Positions 43,736 through 52,738 of a stretch of 64,000 bases of DNA are shown here, one piece after another (the first letter of the stretch is position 1; each line of letters starts with the position of its first letter). The position numbers and the translations under genes were made by a program. The notes under the pieces were generated by a model, which did no database searches, was not told the DNA's origin, and saw only the letters and a program-made list of their open reading frames with translations. Origin of the DNA: Microvirga ossetica (GTDB taxonomy: Bacteria; Pseudomonadota; Alphaproteobacteria; Rhizobiales; Beijerinckiaceae). The stretch lies in contig NZ_CP016617.1 in NCBI RefSeq assembly GCF_002741015.1, forward strand, positions 744,001 through 808,000, given 5' to 3'.

Positions 43736-44257
43736 TTAGTAAATACCGACGAGCCACCCGTGGATTTTGGCGAACAGCGGATACTCATCAACAGAGGTGG
43801 GCTTTGAGGCCTTCTGCTGAAGAGCATCCAGTCGGGTCCGCACATCCCCGGACGTTACCACATCAGCTTGCCGCCCGATGGCGAGGGCGCCCTCCAGCAC
43901 TGCCATGCCTTCTCGCAATGGAAGCCGCCAGCGCATGCGCGTGGCAATGTACACTGCCCGCTCGCGCTCGACTTGGGGCGTGTCGGCGCAGGCCAGGCGG
44001 CTCACAACCAGCAGCAGATGCTGCCGCTCCTCATCGGAGGCCTCGTCGTTCAGTTGCATGGCCAACCGGCAGATCGGACGCGAGAAACATGCCGGCATGT
44101 CCTCGACAGAGCGCACGGGCTGGTATGGGAAACCCGCTGCCACGATGGCGGCTTCGTTGATGCAGGTGCCACCGTCCTTGCTGGGGAAAGTGTGTGAGCC
44201 CTGCTTCAGCTTCCAATTTAGGATGTGGTCGAACTGGTCCATCGCAGCCATCCTCAT
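43736..44257 (-). CDS. Conserved hypothetical protein, about 170 residues
   Basis: The frame starts at ATG 44257, and ATG 44242 (MDQFDHILNW) is also good. The sequence MDQFDHILNWKLKQGSHTFP, KDGGTCINEAAIVAAGFPYQ, MPACFSRPICRLAMQLNDEA and ACADTPQVERERAVYIATRM looks like a conserved enzyme-like or regulatory protein that I have seen only as hypothetical. It has several conserved-looking Cys. No catalytic motif is named. It is a single gene. Confidence 0.65.
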   Translation of the reverse strand: MRMAAMDQFDHILNWKLKQGSHTFPSKDGGTCINEAAIVAAGFPYQPVRSVEDMPACFSRPICRLAMQLNDEASDEERQHLLLVVSRLACADTPQVERERAVYIATRMRWRLPLREGMAVLEGALAIGRQADVVTSGDVRTRLDALQQKASKPTSVDEYPLFAKIHGWLVGIY

Positions 44258-44556
44258 GGCGCCCCCACCTGGAAGGGTGGCCCCTTGGTGTCATTCCTGT
44301 CAATCCAAACGATACGCCTCGGCTTCTCCCAGCTGATCTCACTCACGCGAGATCGGGCTCGTCGTCGGGAGTGAGGATCGAAGTCACCGTTGTCCGGTCC
44401 CGCAGACGGCGCTGCGGCGCTGAGATGTGGTCGCCCTACGTAAGCAGTACAACTCACCGTTCACGACAGGCGGGAATTTCGTTTGCATCCCGCCTCTTCT
44501 ACGCTAGCTTCGATGACGGCCAATGACATGGTTAGTGCATGATCCGGGAGGGGAAC

Positions 44557-44874
44557 ATGGGCGAATGGACCACAGTCTATGAAGATGAGATTGAGGAGCG
44601 TCTGGTCACCTTAAAGGTCTATCGCAGCGACCAAGCGGCGGATGAAGATGGAGACGACGGCCCAGCCATCCGGGTCACGACCACCTCCGCGGAAGGGTCT
44701 TCAAGTGTTGTGGAGGACGATCAAGACGGAGATACGCTTTTGGTCGAGCGCGAGGCGACAGCGCGCCTAATCACATTGGAGCCGTACAGCCTCGAAGATC
44801 TTGAGGGAGAGTTGATGGAGGTAGGGTTCAGTCCGAAAGCGGCTGCCCAGATTGCCAACAAGGTCCCTGCATAA
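44557..44874 (+). CDS. Hypothetical acidic protein, 105 residues
   Basis: ATG 44557 follows GGGAGGGG. The sequence is very acidic (ATVYEDEIEERLV-like start, then SDQAADEDGDDGPAIRV). It ends with a UBA-like segment (LEDLEGELMEVGFSPKAAAQ, then IANKVPA). No family is recognised. Confidence 0.5.
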   Translation: MGEWTTVYEDEIEERLVTLKVYRSDQAADEDGDDGPAIRVTTTSAEGSSSVVEDDQDGDTLLVEREATARLITLEPYSLEDLEGELMEVGFSPKAAAQIANKVPA

Positions 44875-45047
44875 GCCGCTTAGCAGCCATACGAGGGTCA
44901 GGGCTTATCACTCGTTCCGAGTTCAAAGCTGAGCATGCATCCTGTTTTATGACCCAACGCTGCCGACGCTATTGCGTAGCAGTACAAAACCGGCAGCAGA
45001 AATTCGGATCAGGATTCGGCGATGTAACGGCCTAAGGTCGACAGCGG

Positions 45048-45416
45048 TTAGTTCCGCATCAAGAACTCCAGTCCCGGTGGAAGGTCATGTTCCTGCCGTG
45101 CTGGTCTCATCGCCTTGATCGACGATTTCGGGTTCGGCAGCGCTTCGTCCGTGATCCAGGCAGTTTTCCCGTCTGGTGTCTCCAGCGGGCATCCGGCGTC
45201 AACATGGAGCATCGCTTCGTGCAGCCATTGAGCCTGCTGCGCGGCGCAGAACTGCGACAGGAAACGCTGATCCCGCTCATGAAAGGCGATCTCCAGGATC
45301 CCGCTGCCCTTGTCGCTGACTTGGATCATAATGTGATCCAACAGCCTTTCCTCAATCAGGTAGCCATCCATCTGAGCAGTTATGACAGGGCCGGCGGTCG
45401 TGACCAACTTCTTCAT
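45048..45416 (-). CDS. Hypothetical protein, 122 residues
   Basis: ATG 45416 is preferred (GAGGG six bases upstream, MKKLVTTAGPVITAQMDGYL). The longer frame to 45614 has a less protein-like N-terminus. The rest (VSDKGSGILEIAFHERDQRF then LSQFCAAQQAQWLHEAMLHV) suggests a small globular protein. No family is recognised. Confidence 0.45.
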   Translation of the reverse strand: MKKLVTTAGPVITAQMDGYLIEERLLDHIMIQVSDKGSGILEIAFHERDQRFLSQFCAAQQAQWLHEAMLHVDAGCPLETPDGKTAWITDEALPNPKSSIKAMRPARQEHDLPPGLEFLMRN

Positions 45417-45814
45417 GGGCAACCCTCGCTGAAAGGCTCTGACGAGTGTAGGCAGCACCTGTGACGAAGCGGTACGGAGTTCTGCGAACATCCTTAATGC
45501 GTGAGCGGCGAGACCCAACGCTCTGCAATTGTCCATGAGCGGGATCAAGACCCGATAATCCAGTTCTGAGCCTGAAAGGGCGGGATTTCCGCGAAATGGT
45601 CGCACAAATCCCAAAGCTAAGCCGCATTGAAGCCAAGGTTAACCTTAGGTTAACGGCTTCCCGTAGGGGCAACTGCGGGCCTTTCGCCATTAATAATAGG
45701 AGCGCAACGGCTTTCGGTACGGCTGAAACGGGGATGTTTCCGGGTAGACAAGCCCCCCGTGGTCGGACAACGAGCTGATTTGAATCTGTAGCGGTTGATG
45801 GCATGCCTGTAACC

Positions 45815-46477
45815 TTACCATGCCGCTGGGTGAAGGCGTCGCTTCCAGCGCTCGTTGCGCGGGAGTTGAACAGTGGCAGCCTGACGCTTCGTGAGCCCCC
45901 GACGCCTGGCCTTCTGCGATCTCGCAACGCCTGCTGCGGATGCCATCAGATCTGCTTTAACGGGTAATGGCGCTGCCACAGGCGGCGATTTCTCAACCGG
46001 GTCGACGAGCTCAGATACCTTGTTCGGTCGTTTCCGCGCCTTCGTCTCACTCCTTTGCACGTCCGGGCGCCAAACTTCATCATCAGGAGCTGTGCTCTCC
46101 TCTGCGACGAGAGCACTGTCCGCCTTTGATCCGTCCGGGGTCGGTGGCAGGTCTGGAACTTCTTTCCTCCCTTCGCCGGTCGTATCTGCATACAGATCGA
46201 ACTCGATTTGCTCCCGATCGGCCTTCGATCTCAAAACCTGTTTACGACGAGCGGGTATCGCATCCTCAGAATTGGTTGGGACGACGGCAACGATGCTCGG
46301 CAGGATGCGAGGGGCCACCACTGGTTCGGCGACAGCGCGAGGTTCTGCCTTCTGGATAGATGGCGAAGTCTCATCCGGCAGTGTTGCGAACAGTGGCCTC
46401 GGCGGAAGATGCTGACGCGGGACTAGAGTGCAGGATTTCTTGATCTCGACGGAAAAAGTCTTCTGATGACGTTTCAT
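45815..46477 (-). CDS. Disordered basic hypothetical protein, 220 residues
   Basis: Start ATG 46477. The whole protein is low-complexity, with Pro, Ala, Glu and Lys, and a basic C-terminus (RSQKARRRGLTKRQAATVQL). No domain is recognised. It may be a nucleic-acid-associated or scaffold protein, or not a real gene. Long plus-strand frames over the same bases are also possible but look less like proteins. Confidence 0.4.
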   Translation of the reverse strand: MKRHQKTFSVEIKKSCTLVPRQHLPPRPLFATLPDETSPSIQKAEPRAVAEPVVAPRILPSIVAVVPTNSEDAIPARRKQVLRSKADREQIEFDLYADTTGEGRKEVPDLPPTPDGSKADSALVAEESTAPDDEVWRPDVQRSETKARKRPNKVSELVDPVEKSPPVAAPLPVKADLMASAAGVARSQKARRRGLTKRQAATVQLPRNERWKRRLHPAAW

Positions 46478-46762
46478 CTTATTTTTGGCTATGAGCTCGA
46501 AATGACTTTGTGGGGTGCCAGGGTCGGTGAAGCATCGCCTTGCGGCGTGGAGCTACCCTCGCCCTAACATCCGAACATTTCCTGCATATTTTATGACGTC
46601 TCGTCTGCCCTGGCAAAGAAAAGCGCCCTGTGCATGGCAGAGGCGCTTCTCTTCCGGGGAGGACCAGCCCCCCAGCCGCTCCTTCATGGATCCAACCACA
46701 ATGCCAGATGGCTGGCGCTTTGGCTGTATCGAAATAGGAACAAGTGCCGAGAAGATGCAGCG

Positions 46763-46894
46763 TCAGAGTCCGGCCAGCAGCAGGCTCAGGCCGATCAGGG
46801 CTGTAAACGAGACGACAAACCGGACGGCGGCTTGCGTGAAGGTCGGGGCATGCGTCGGAGCAAAGACAGGTGCTGCGACCTCTGTCGGCGGCAT
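46763..46894 (-). CDS. Small single-pass membrane protein (43 residues)
   Basis: This short frame starts at ATG 46894 with GAAGG about eight bases upstream. It reads MPPTEVAAPVFAPTHAPTFT, then a hydrophobic helix (AAVRFVVSFTALIGLSLLLA), ending GL. The length and single helix fit a small membrane protein. Longer frames overlapping it on the plus strand are not protein-like. Confidence 0.45.
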   Translation of the reverse strand: MPPTEVAAPVFAPTHAPTFTQAAVRFVVSFTALIGLSLLLAGL

Positions 46895-47149
46895 GATGGA
46901 CACCTTCAATAAAGTCAGGTGGTTCTGGAAATGGGTCCAAGAGGCGATCGATCATGCCGCTCGGCCGCCGCTATGTGTCCGATTTCTGCGCTGATGTCTG
47001 TAGTCGGCAGGCCACAGGGCAGGCCCTGATGCCTCTGGCCATCAGCTGTCTTTTCCCAGCGGAAGCGATGTCGTCCAGACACGAGCAGGGCTCTTCAAGC
47101 CTTCCAGTGGTCAACCGCGCCCAGAGCCGGGCGCCGTACGGCGCGTACT

Positions 47150-47353
47150 TTAATCTTCCGTCGCATCAGCCTGCGTGGATGATGGTGATCGTTTGCGTGG
47201 TTTGCGCGTGTACGCGCTCGGCCTGGTCACAGGCTCGGGCGGATCGACAGGTTCCTCTGGCTTGCTCCGCTCATGGCTGTAGAACACCATGCTGGAGGTC
47301 AGCACGAACAGGAACGGCGTCACCAGAAAGGCGAAGATCTGAGGATCGGTCAT
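47150..47353 (-). CDS. Small membrane protein with basic tail
   Basis: The start is ATG 47353 (MTDPQIFAFLVTPFLFVLTS), with one hydrophobic helix followed by a charged Pro/Lys/Arg tail. A longer in-frame start lies at 47401. No clear ribosome-binding site and no family are seen. Confidence 0.45.
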   Translation of the reverse strand: MTDPQIFAFLVTPFLFVLTSSMVFYSHERSKPEEPVDPPEPVTRPSAYTRKPRKRSPSSTQADATED

Positions 47354-47507
47354 TGCAATGAATTGTGTGGTGACAGGGGACGCGGCTGCCACCCGTAGCA
47401 CGCTCGCGTCATTGCGCTATGTCGGCGAGCACCTCTCTGACATGCGGGATTGTCGACTGCTGTGCGCCGCCTACATCCAGGATGTGCGTCATTCCCTTGG
47501 CACATAG

Positions 47508-47549
47508 GCGCCCTGATCGAGGTTTTAGACAGCGCCTCGGTCGGGGCGC
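47508..47549 (+). ncRNA. Hairpin with conserved TTTTAGACAGC loop, copy B
   Basis: Fifteen-base arms (GCGCCCTGATCGAGG and CCTCGGTCGGGGCGC) pair throughout, with two G-T pairs, around the loop TTTTAGACAGCG. The arms differ from those of the hairpin at 42891-42931 while pairing is kept and the loop is the same. It is followed by TTT, so it could also act as a terminator. Confidence 0.6.
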
Positions 47550-47799
47550 TTTTCTATCACGCACCCTGAGCTCGACTTTGGCCATTTCTGGCGGGTGATG
47601 TGGGAGCGCAGGGCGGCGAAGCGAACGATGCGGTAGACTGGCAGCGTTTCCGCCAAGAGACACCACCATGCCGGACCTGCCCGCCCGCTTCGCCGCGATC
47701 ATTGTAGCGTTTGCCCCGCTCTTTCGCCACCGAACCTGGCGTCATGCCGAGGTCCTGCTCGTCGGAGCCATCCTGGCACCCGGTAAGCGCACCGTGACC

Positions 47800-49471
47800 C
47801 TTTCAATTACCCATAGATTTGCGCCCCAATCCTAGCGCCGAGTTCGATATCCATCAGGCGGGATAGTCCTCTCCACATGACGGTGTTTCCTGGCGGAGGA
47901 TCATGGCCACGGGCAAGGTAGCCGCCCATGCGGGCGATCTTAGTTAAATAGTAGGCGAGCGTCTTGCTCCGCAGCAGCACCTGGCCCTTGTCTCGCACCA
48001 GCTCGTCGAGCAGGTCCATTTCCAAGTCCGTCAAGGCCAGCCGCGGCGGCACGTCCGGAACAACACGATTGAGCATCGTCATCCAGAAGATCCGCCAGCT
48101 CAGGATGCAGTAGATGCTGAGCAGGTTCACCAGGCGCTCGGCCGTTCTCAGCTTGGTCTCCTCCGCTCGGCACCCGGACTTGAGGATCTTGTGGAACAGC
48201 TCGACCTTCCAGCGCATGGCGTACCAGTCGAGCATCTGGATCGCGTCCGCGCGGGATCGTACCGGCAGATCCGTGATCAGCTTCCAGTCGATCCGCGCCC
48301 GGTCTTTGGGTGGATGACGCTCCTGTGCGTGGATCACCGTCAGGCTCAGGGCTGGATAGCGCTTCTGCTTGCCGATCGGAGGCAGGATGTGGATCCGGCG
48401 GTATTTGAGCTCTACGGTGGCAAGGCTCACATCGCCTTTCGGGCTGCGAACTTCGACCTGATGCCGTCCTTTGACCTTCACCTCTGCCATCTCGTCCGCG
48501 ATGGTGTGCTGGCCATCGCCCGCCAACCGATCCACGCAGGTTCGGACCAGGAAGTGCGTGCTCAGAGCCTGAGCCGTGCAGAAGAACTCGTCGATGTCGT
48601 TCTCCCGGTCGCCGATATGGATGCAGCGCTCAGGAGCACCGAACAGCGCCACGGACTGCCTCATGCACTCCAGCCAGCGGATACTCTCCTTCTGATCGAT
48701 GGGCACCCGGGTCGGGTTGATCTTGCGTTTGAGCGTCCGGGCGCCCTTGAACTGAGGCCTCGTCCAAAACTTGATCGCCGAAAGCCCCAGCGGCAGCCCA
48801 TCCGCGGTCACAGCCAGGCAAGAGTGCATGAGCAGCCCGCAGACCGTGTGCATCCTGGAGCGACCTTCCTTGTCCCGGCCGCTGTTGACCCGGCGGGTCG
48901 CACCAATCCGTTCAGGCTGTGCTCTTTCGTAGGACAGTTCGGTTGTGTCCTGAATGACCAAGATAGGGCCACCGAAGGCGGCAAAGCGGGTTCGGGTGGC
49001 TTGGAAATGGCCCTGAAGGATCTCATGGTCGGAAACTTTGGGATTGGACAGGAAGCGGTAGGCCGCTTTGGTGTTAGCCCAATCCTGGCAGGCCAGCGGA
49101 AGGCTGCCGCCAATGGCACCGGCCATGTGGGTCAGGAGCTTGCGCAGGCGCTGGCCGAGACGATTGTCCCGAAAGCGGCACCCAGCGAGTTCCTGATCGA
49201 CCCAGGAAATAACATTGGCTGCCTCTCCCAGAGGATGCGTCGGAAGAGACGTCTTTGTCATGGCCCAGCTCCCGCGCCGCCTCGTGGGAGCGAATAGGAG
49301 GCCGTCCGGCGTATGCCCGGCGCGCAGAGATCAGCGAGATCACGGGAAAGCCGAGACAGAGCCCTGTCCATGGGACACCTCTCACAGATGAGGAGATGCT
49401 CACCAAGGAATCACGCTTGGTGCTGGTCAGGCAAGCACTGCTGCTAAGTCAGAAATGTGGGTAATTGAAAG
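47800..49471 (-). mobile_element. IS4-family element (IS50-like), 1672 bp, with 9-bp target duplication
   Basis: The ends are 14-bp inverted repeats beginning CTTTCAATTACCCA. The target ACCGTGACC is duplicated exactly at 47791-47799 and 49472-49480. It is inserted in the middle of another transposase gene and carries a full-length transposase on the minus strand. Confidence 0.93.
47807..49261 (-). CDS. IS4-family transposase (Tn5/IS50 type)
   Basis: This 484-residue protein starts at ATG 49261. It has the IS50-type N-terminal domain (SWVDQELAGCRFRDNRLGQR, CQDWANTKAAYRFLSNPKVS). The DDE residues are in PILVIQDTTELSYE and CIHIGDRENDIDEFF. The Y-(2)-R-(3)-E-(6)-K motif is YAMRWKVELFHKILK. All catalytic residues are present, so it is probably active. 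Confidence 0.95.
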   Translation of the reverse strand: MTKTSLPTHPLGEAANVISWVDQELAGCRFRDNRLGQRLRKLLTHMAGAIGGSLPLACQDWANTKAAYRFLSNPKVSDHEILQGHFQATRTRFAAFGGPILVIQDTTELSYERAQPERIGATRRVNSGRDKEGRSRMHTVCGLLMHSCLAVTADGLPLGLSAIKFWTRPQFKGARTLKRKINPTRVPIDQKESIRWLECMRQSVALFGAPERCIHIGDRENDIDEFFCTAQALSTHFLVRTCVDRLAGDGQHTIADEMAEVKVKGRHQVEVRSPKGDVSLATVELKYRRIHILPPIGKQKRYPALSLTVIHAQERHPPKDRARIDWKLITDLPVRSRADAIQMLDWYAMRWKVELFHKILKSGCRAEETKLRTAERLVNLLSIYCILSWRIFWMTMLNRVVPDVPPRLALTDLEMDLLDELVRDKGQVLLRSKTLAYYLTKIARMGGYLARGHDPPPGNTVMWRGLSRLMDIELGARIGAQIYG

Positions 49472-50720
49472 ACCGTGACCAGCATCTTGCGTATCACCGG
49501 CCTCAGTCGCGAGCGCCACTTCGTCAACTATCATCGCGTGCTCAGTCGGGCTCGCTGGAGCACACGCGAGGCGGCCCGGCTGTTGCTGAGCCTGCTGATC
49601 CAGGCCTTTGCCCCAACCGGTCCGGTGATCCTCGGCCTGGATGACACCATTGAGCGCCGCCGCGGCAAGCGCATCAAAGCCAAGGGCATCTACCGCGATC
49701 CGGTGCGCTCCTCCGATGCTCATTTCGTCAAGGCCTCGGGCCTGCGGTGGATCAACCTCATGCTCCTGGCTCCCATTCCATGGGCAGCTCGCACCTGGGC
49801 CCTGCCGTTCCTCACTGCCCTGGCACCCTCCGAGCGGTATTGCCGTGAGCGGGGGCAGCGGCACAAAAAGCTGACCGACTGGGCGCGTCAGATGATGCTG
49901 CAGGTCAGGCGGTGGTTGCCTGAGCGCGAATTGGTGCTGGTGGCCGATATGGGCTTTGCCGCCCTGGAACTGCTGGCAGCGCTGTCTCGCCGCGGCGTGA
50001 TCTGTATCACCCGGCTTCGCCTGGATGCCGCCCTCTACGAGCCGGCTTCACGGCGCCGGCCGGGGACGAAGGGCCGTCCGCGCACCAAAGGAGCTCGGTT
50101 GCCGAACCTTTCCGATGTGTTGCTCCGGACGAGCACGCGCTGGCGCCGCGTCACGGTGCCTGGCTGGTATGGCGAAGGAGATCGCGTGGTCGAGTTCTGC
50201 TCGGCCACGGCCGTGTGGCGCCATGGCGGAATGCCCATCGTGCCGATCCGCTGGGTCGTGCTGCGTGATCCTCTCGGTCGGTTCTCGCCCCAAGCCCTGC
50301 TGTGCACCGATCCCACGCGCGATCCGCTGCAGATCATCCGCTGGTTCATCCTGCGCTGGCAGATCGAGGTCACCTTCCAGGAGGCGCGTGCACATCTGGG
50401 CGTAGAGACCCAGCGGCAATGGTCGGATCAGGCCGTCGCCCGCACCACGCCCTGCTTGCTCGGACTGTTCTCCATCGTGACTCTGCTGGCCGCGCAACTC
50501 GGTCAGCGCTCCCGAACCGCTGTTTGGATCGACAGCTGGTATCGCAAGTCTCATCCGACTTTCGCGGATGCCCTGGCGGCCGTGCGGCGTCAGATCTGGA
50601 GCGAGATGGGTTTATTCACATCACGCTACCGACACAAAATGTCGAAACCCTCACACGCCCTTCAACGAGGCTTGGTTTACGCGCTCTGCCAAGCCGCCTG
50701 ATTGGCCAAAGTCGAGCTGA

Positions 50721-50971
50721 GAGGCGGTATGGCGGTTGTTGGTATTCACTGGCGGCCGTCCAAGCCAAGCGCATAACTCCTCCAGTGATGGAAAGCTGTG
50801 CTCGATGTCCTGGAAGGGACGCGGCCTCTTGCTCCGCGGCAGATCCTCCAGCAACTCCGCGGTCCAGGTGTAGGGCTGTCGCAAGCCGCTCCTGACAACG
50901 CTAGCAACGATGCTGTCGTGCAGGTAGAGATCATAGGCGCCGGGCGCGAGTTGGATCAGGCTGTAGCTCAT
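50721..50971 (-). pseudogene. Small protein truncated by the neighbouring insertion element
   Basis: Start ATG 50971 overlaps the preceding stop by four bases. The sequence MSYSLIQLAPGAYDLYLHDS then TWTAELLEDLPRSKRPRPFQ is protein-like up to the inverted repeat at about 50720. Beyond that the frame runs into the element's terminal repeat. The gene's native 3' end is lost. The family is unknown. Confidence 0.6.
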
Positions 50972-51180
50972 TTGGGGTTCCTGTCAGAGGCAAGCGGTCG
51001 ATCGATCCACTCGCGGGCCTTGGCGAGAGCAGCCTCGCGATCCAGTGCCATGATCAGGATCGGTCGCTGCTTGGACAAAGCGACGCACGCCATCCATTCC
51101 AGGCCACCCGGGCTGAGGTGGATCTGATAGCCGCGATGCTCCAGCACCTCGGCGCCCGCGACCGGGCGAGCGTCAGTCAT
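50968..51180 (-). CDS. Hypothetical protein, 70 residues, in the BrnA-like operon
   Basis: ATG 51180 overlaps the end of the BrnA-like gene, and the stop overlaps the start of the next gene by four bases, so the three genes are co-translated. The sequence (EVLEHRGYQIHLSPGGLEWM then ACVALSKQRPILIMALDREA) looks like a small beta-rich protein. No family is recognised. Confidence 0.6.
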   Translation of the reverse strand: MTDARPVAGAEVLEHRGYQIHLSPGGLEWMACVALSKQRPILIMALDREAALAKAREWIDRPLASDRNPK

Positions 51181-51418
51181 CGGCCTTGCCGGCGGCCTTG
51201 CGCAGGGCTGCGTTGATGCGCTCCTGCCAGCCCGGGCCGCCCTCCTGGAAATATTCCAGCACATCCTGGTCGATGCGCAGGGTGACGGTCTCCTTCACGC
51301 CGGGGATCGCAGGTGCTTTCGCAGGATTCTCGATCGGCTTGGTCGTTGCCTTTCTGAAGGCAGCCTCCGCCGCTTGCAGGGGATCGGTGGGACGGCGTCC
51401 TCCCGGTGATCGCGACAT
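51173..51418 (-). CDS. BrnA-family antitoxin-like protein
   Basis: This 81-residue protein has KETVTLRIDQDVLEYFQEGG then PGWQERINAALRKAAGKADD, the DNA-binding and C-terminal motif of BrnA antitoxins. In BrnT/BrnA pairs the toxin BrnT is encoded upstream. Here only a short spacer and a tRNA lie upstream, so no BrnT is present. The gene leads a three-gene operon whose last member was cut by an IS. Confidence 0.75.
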   Translation of the reverse strand: MSRSPGGRRPTDPLQAAEAAFRKATTKPIENPAKAPAIPGVKETVTLRIDQDVLEYFQEGGPGWQERINAALRKAAGKADD

Positions 51419-51468
51419 GCCTGTTCTCCTGTGATCCGGCCGGATCGATCGTCCGAGCGTAATCTTCG

Positions 51469-51541
51469 TGGGCCTGGAGGGACTTGAACCCCCAACCAGA
51501 CCGTTATGAGCGGCCGGCTCTAACCATTGAGCTACAGGCCC
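51469..51541 (-). tRNA. tRNA with CAU anticodon (Ile2 or Met)
   Basis: On the minus strand the molecule starts GGGCCTGTAGCTCAATGGTT and ends CAGGCCCA. It has a 7-bp acceptor stem, a D arm, a CTCATAA anticodon loop (CAT), and a T arm with TTCAAGT. The CCA is not encoded. CAU tRNAs may be elongator Met, initiator, or lysidine-modified Ile2; the body resembles Ile2, but this is not certain. Confidence 0.9.
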
Positions 51542-51674
51542 TGGTCCGAGGATCTATGCCTGACCCTCGCTGCTCTGGCTATATCAACAAGGGTATAGCG
51601 GGCCAAGAGAGTGGTTGTCTCCTGATCGGTTTTCCTCCTAGTGAATGTCGTGCTGTCTTCTTCACCTTCATGGT

Positions 51675-52460
51675 TCAAGAACATTGAGGCTGCTGGCGTG
51701 GGCCTCCCTTTGCATCCCTGACGTAAGTGTGAGGGAGCAGCCGCTCGAAGCTGCGGCGCACCGTGCCGTAGCACTCGCAGGATGCACCCTCCAAGCTAGT
51801 GCGGTCGATCACGGTGATCAGGCCCCTGCCCTGCCGGATCAGCCCCGCCGCCTGAAGCGCTCGCGTAATGCTGCTGACGGTGGAGCGCTGCACACCCAGC
51901 ATGTCCGCCAGGAACTCATGCGTGAGCGGCACGGTGTCCCGGTCCAGCCGGTCGTGCATGCTCAAGATCCAGCGGCAGCACCGCTCCTCGACGCTGTGAA
52001 CCGCATTGCAGGCGACATTCTGCAGCACCCGCGCCATCATGGCTTCGGCAAAGTTCAGCACCAGTTGACGCACCTTCGGACGGGTGTCGATCACCTTGTG
52101 CAGGTGCTCCAGCTCGATCCGGGAGGCGGCGCCGCAGGCTTGCACAATGTAGCGCCCGAAAGACTGGCGGGCCATCATGGAGCTGACGAGGCCCAGCGCT
52201 CCTTCCCGGCCATACACCGCCATCTCGGCCGAGCGGCCATCCTTCAACACGGCCACCAGCGACGCCACCGTGTCATGGGGAAAGGTGGCGTGGTGAAGAG
52301 GATCACCCGCCTCGTACAGCACCTGATCCTGCTGCAAGATGACCCCATGCAGGTGCGGCTCGAGCGCGGCGAAGTCGTCTGGCTCCAGTGCCGCCAGGAG
52401 CCGGTTGGCCCGGTGATTAACCTTTGGAGTTGGAGCAACGGCGTAAATATGAGGTTTCAT
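51675..52460 (-). CDS. Crp/Fnr-family transcriptional regulator
   Basis: This 261-residue protein starts at ATG 52460. The N-terminal cyclic-nucleotide-binding-like domain has VILQQDQVLYEAGDPLHHAT and MAVYGREGALGLVSSMMARQ. The C-terminal winged helix is LTHEFLADMLGVQRSTVSSI then TRALQAAGLIRQGRGLITV. No Cys cluster of the FNR type is visible, so it is probably of the redox- or ligand-sensing Crp/Fnr subgroups common in Methylobacterium. No target is apparent; the divergent small gene at 52538 is a candidate. Confidence 0.9.
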   Translation of the reverse strand: MKPHIYAVAPTPKVNHRANRLLAALEPDDFAALEPHLHGVILQQDQVLYEAGDPLHHATFPHDTVASLVAVLKDGRSAEMAVYGREGALGLVSSMMARQSFGRYIVQACGAASRIELEHLHKVIDTRPKVRQLVLNFAEAMMARVLQNVACNAVHSVEERCCRWILSMHDRLDRDTVPLTHEFLADMLGVQRSTVSSITRALQAAGLIRQGRGLITVIDRTSLEGASCECYGTVRRSFERLLPHTYVRDAKGGPRQQPQCS

Positions 52461-52537
52461 CCCCCAAGCTAAACAGGAGATGCACCTGAAGCAAAGGCGG
52501 GAAAACAGACCGGGTTCAATAAAAGGAGGCTCAGGCG

Positions 52538-52738
52538 ATGATTGAGCTCATCGCCACCGAGGAGCCGCTGCCATCGGCTACCTCACCCAAGGGCCTGCTC
52601 CAGGTCAGCGATGTCTGGTATTGGGCTACGACCAGTTACCACTCCACAGAGACAGGCTCCTTACCAGATGCCAGGTCGAGCAGGCGCTTAGCAGCCGAAT
52701 CCACCTATAGACGCATCGCTGAGATGCACACTCGATGA
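52538..52738 (+). CDS. Hypothetical small protein, 66 residues
   Basis: ATG 52538 follows a strong AGGAGG, nine bases upstream. The sequence (MIELIATEEPLPSATSPKGL then SRRLAAESTYRRIAEMHTR) has no recognised family. It is transcribed away from the Crp/Fnr gene, so its promoter lies in the shared intergenic region. Confidence 0.45.
   Translation: MIELIATEEPLPSATSPKGLLQVSDVWYWATTSYHSTETGSLPDARSSRRLAAESTYRRIAEMHTR

Larger units (their letters stand above)
47668..50701 (+). pseudogene. IS701/IS4-superfamily transposase split by an IS insertion
   Basis: The 5' part runs from ATG 47668 to 47799 (MPDLPARFAAIIVAFAPLFR, then VGAILAPGKRTVT). The 3' part resumes at 49481 (SILRITGLSRERHFVNYHRV) and ends at 50701. 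Joined, they give about 450 residues. The DDE residues are in VILGLDDTIERRRGKRIKAK, LVLVADMGFAALELL and RWQIEVTFQEARAHLGVETQ. The coding sequence is intact apart from the insertion, so precise excision would restore it. Confidence 0.85.
47568..50720 (+). mobile_element. DDE insertion element interrupted by an IS4-type element
   Basis: The outer ends are near-perfect inverted repeats: TGAGCTCGACTTTGGCCA at about 47568 and TCAGCTCGACTTTGGCCA read from 50720 on the other strand. Without the 1.67-kb insertion and one copy of the duplicated target it would be about 1.47 kb. Confidence 0.8.

Noticed and set aside
48191..49297. Long plus-strand open frame (about 368 codons).
   Set aside because: It lies entirely antisense to the IS4 transposase, which has all catalytic motifs, and its own sequence is not protein-like.
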